Assembly (NCBI RefSeq): GCF_017356035.1
Contig: NZ_JAFIQX010000007.1
Location: 310,001 to 374,000, forward strand
Length of the DNA: 64,000 nucleotides
DNA from: Longitalea luteola
Lineage (GTDB): Bacteria; Bacteroidota; Bacteroidia; Chitinophagales; Chitinophagaceae
Direction of reading: 5' to 3'
A model generated the notes under the pieces. It ran no database searches and had not been told where the DNA came from. It saw only the letters and a list, made by a program, of their open reading frames with translations. The position numbers and the translations under genes are program-made. Below are positions 63,833-64,000 of this stretch, piece after piece. Every line of letters starts with the position of its first letter. Positions within the stretch are counted from its first letter, which is position 1.

Positions 63833-64000
63833 ATGAGTTTCAATTGCTATAAATGTACTTTGTTATTGTTGTTTTGTATAATTCAATACAAATGCAAAGA
63901 AGGCGATCTGAATATTCCTGTTAAGTATGAAAACTACTCCCCAAGATATGACTTGATTCAATTACATGTTGCCAATGATACGCTGCATTTTAAATTGGAT
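63833..64000 (+). CDS. Partial gene: start of an exported or lipid-anchored protein
   Basis: ATG 63833 opens a frame of 56 codons to the window edge. It starts with a hydrophobic segment CTLLLLFCIIQYKCKEGD, which reads as a signal peptide, possibly lipoprotein-type although the residues before the Cys are not a standard lipobox. The part that follows (SPRYDLIQLHVANDTLHFKLD) would suit the first strands of a beta-propeller lipoprotein as often found beside such operons. The family is not established. Confidence 0.5.
   Translation, partial: MSFNCYKCTLLLLFCIIQYKCKEGDLNIPVKYENYSPRYDLIQLHVANDTLHFKLD

Noticed and set aside
1-64000. Insertion sequences, prophage, tRNA or rRNA genes
   Set aside because: No transposase, integrase or phage structural motif and no cloverleaf-like or ribosomal sequence was noticed on reading both strands. 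A tRNAscan or ISfinder search would settle this.

Overview
The window looks like a chromosomal stretch of a Bacteroidota bacterium, most likely family Chitinophagaceae (Niastella/Chitinophaga-like). The grounds are three SusC/SusD pairs, two ECF-sigma/FecR regulator pairs, a hybrid two-component system with a propeller sensor and AraC output, promoters of the TTG-N19-TAnnTTTG type, and few Shine-Dalgarno sites. No rRNA, tRNA, CRISPR array, insertion sequence or prophage gene was recognised. GC is roughly 43-52% in lines counted by hand over most of the window but falls to about 27-33% in the right-hand 7 kb.

Layout. (1) 1-7638, minus strand: part of an NRPS-independent hydroxamate siderophore locus. 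It has an Fe(II)/2-oxoglutarate dioxygenase of the lysine-hydroxylase type, a PLP amino-acid decarboxylase, an IucA/IucC synthetase that continues into a GNAT acyltransferase domain at the window edge, and a separately terminated TonB siderophore receptor. (2) 7639-9345: a repeat-rich intergenic region, then a thioredoxin-reductase-like flavoprotein with a clear promoter. (3) 9417-16193, minus: signalling cluster A (stand-alone receiver, receiver-kinase, CHASE3/GAF/three-receiver hybrid kinase, CheR, CheB). (4) 16504-28987: a SanA/YdcF-like protein, then a small polysaccharide-utilisation locus of hybrid two-component regulator, GH95 alpha-fucosidase and SusC/SusD; a 21-bp-spaced direct repeat upstream of susC is a candidate operator. 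(5) 29446-38335, plus: signalling cluster B, a second copy of the same design with a NIT sensor (hybrid kinase, CheR, CheB, receiver-PAS-kinase, receiver, receiver-PAS-HisKA_3 kinase). (6) 38435-52834: an alpha/beta hydrolase, a small secreted protein, a sigma/FecR/SusC/SusD locus, an SGNH hydrolase, an esterase, a GT39 glycosyltransferase with a PAP2 phosphatase, a secreted EEP-family phosphatase/nuclease and an unknown protein. (7) 53334-64000: a second sigma/FecR pair with an antisense Cys-rich mini-ORF between them, then a SusC (with STN domain)/SusD operon carrying a secreted thioredoxin-like/metallophosphatase fusion, a small exported protein and a truncated gene.

How the parts fit. Iron: dioxygenase and decarboxylase would make a (hydroxy)diamine, the synthetase/acyltransferase would assemble the siderophore, and the receptor would bring the ferric complex back. 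Glycan: the hybrid two-component regulator would sense a glycan fragment and induce SusCD, while GH95 removes fucose. Signalling: clusters A and B each put a multi-receiver hybrid kinase next to a CheR methyltransferase and a CheB methylesterase, with no chemoreceptor, CheA or CheW in the window. This suggests methylation-tuned kinases rather than classical chemotaxis. Cell-surface signalling: each sigma/FecR pair would be switched by its adjacent SusC-type transducer.

The most unusual items are the paired CheR/CheB-hybrid-kinase modules, the low-GC cassette that begins inside the last susC gene and carries the thioredoxin-like/phosphatase fusion, and the hidden Cys-rich mini-ORF at 54205-54360.
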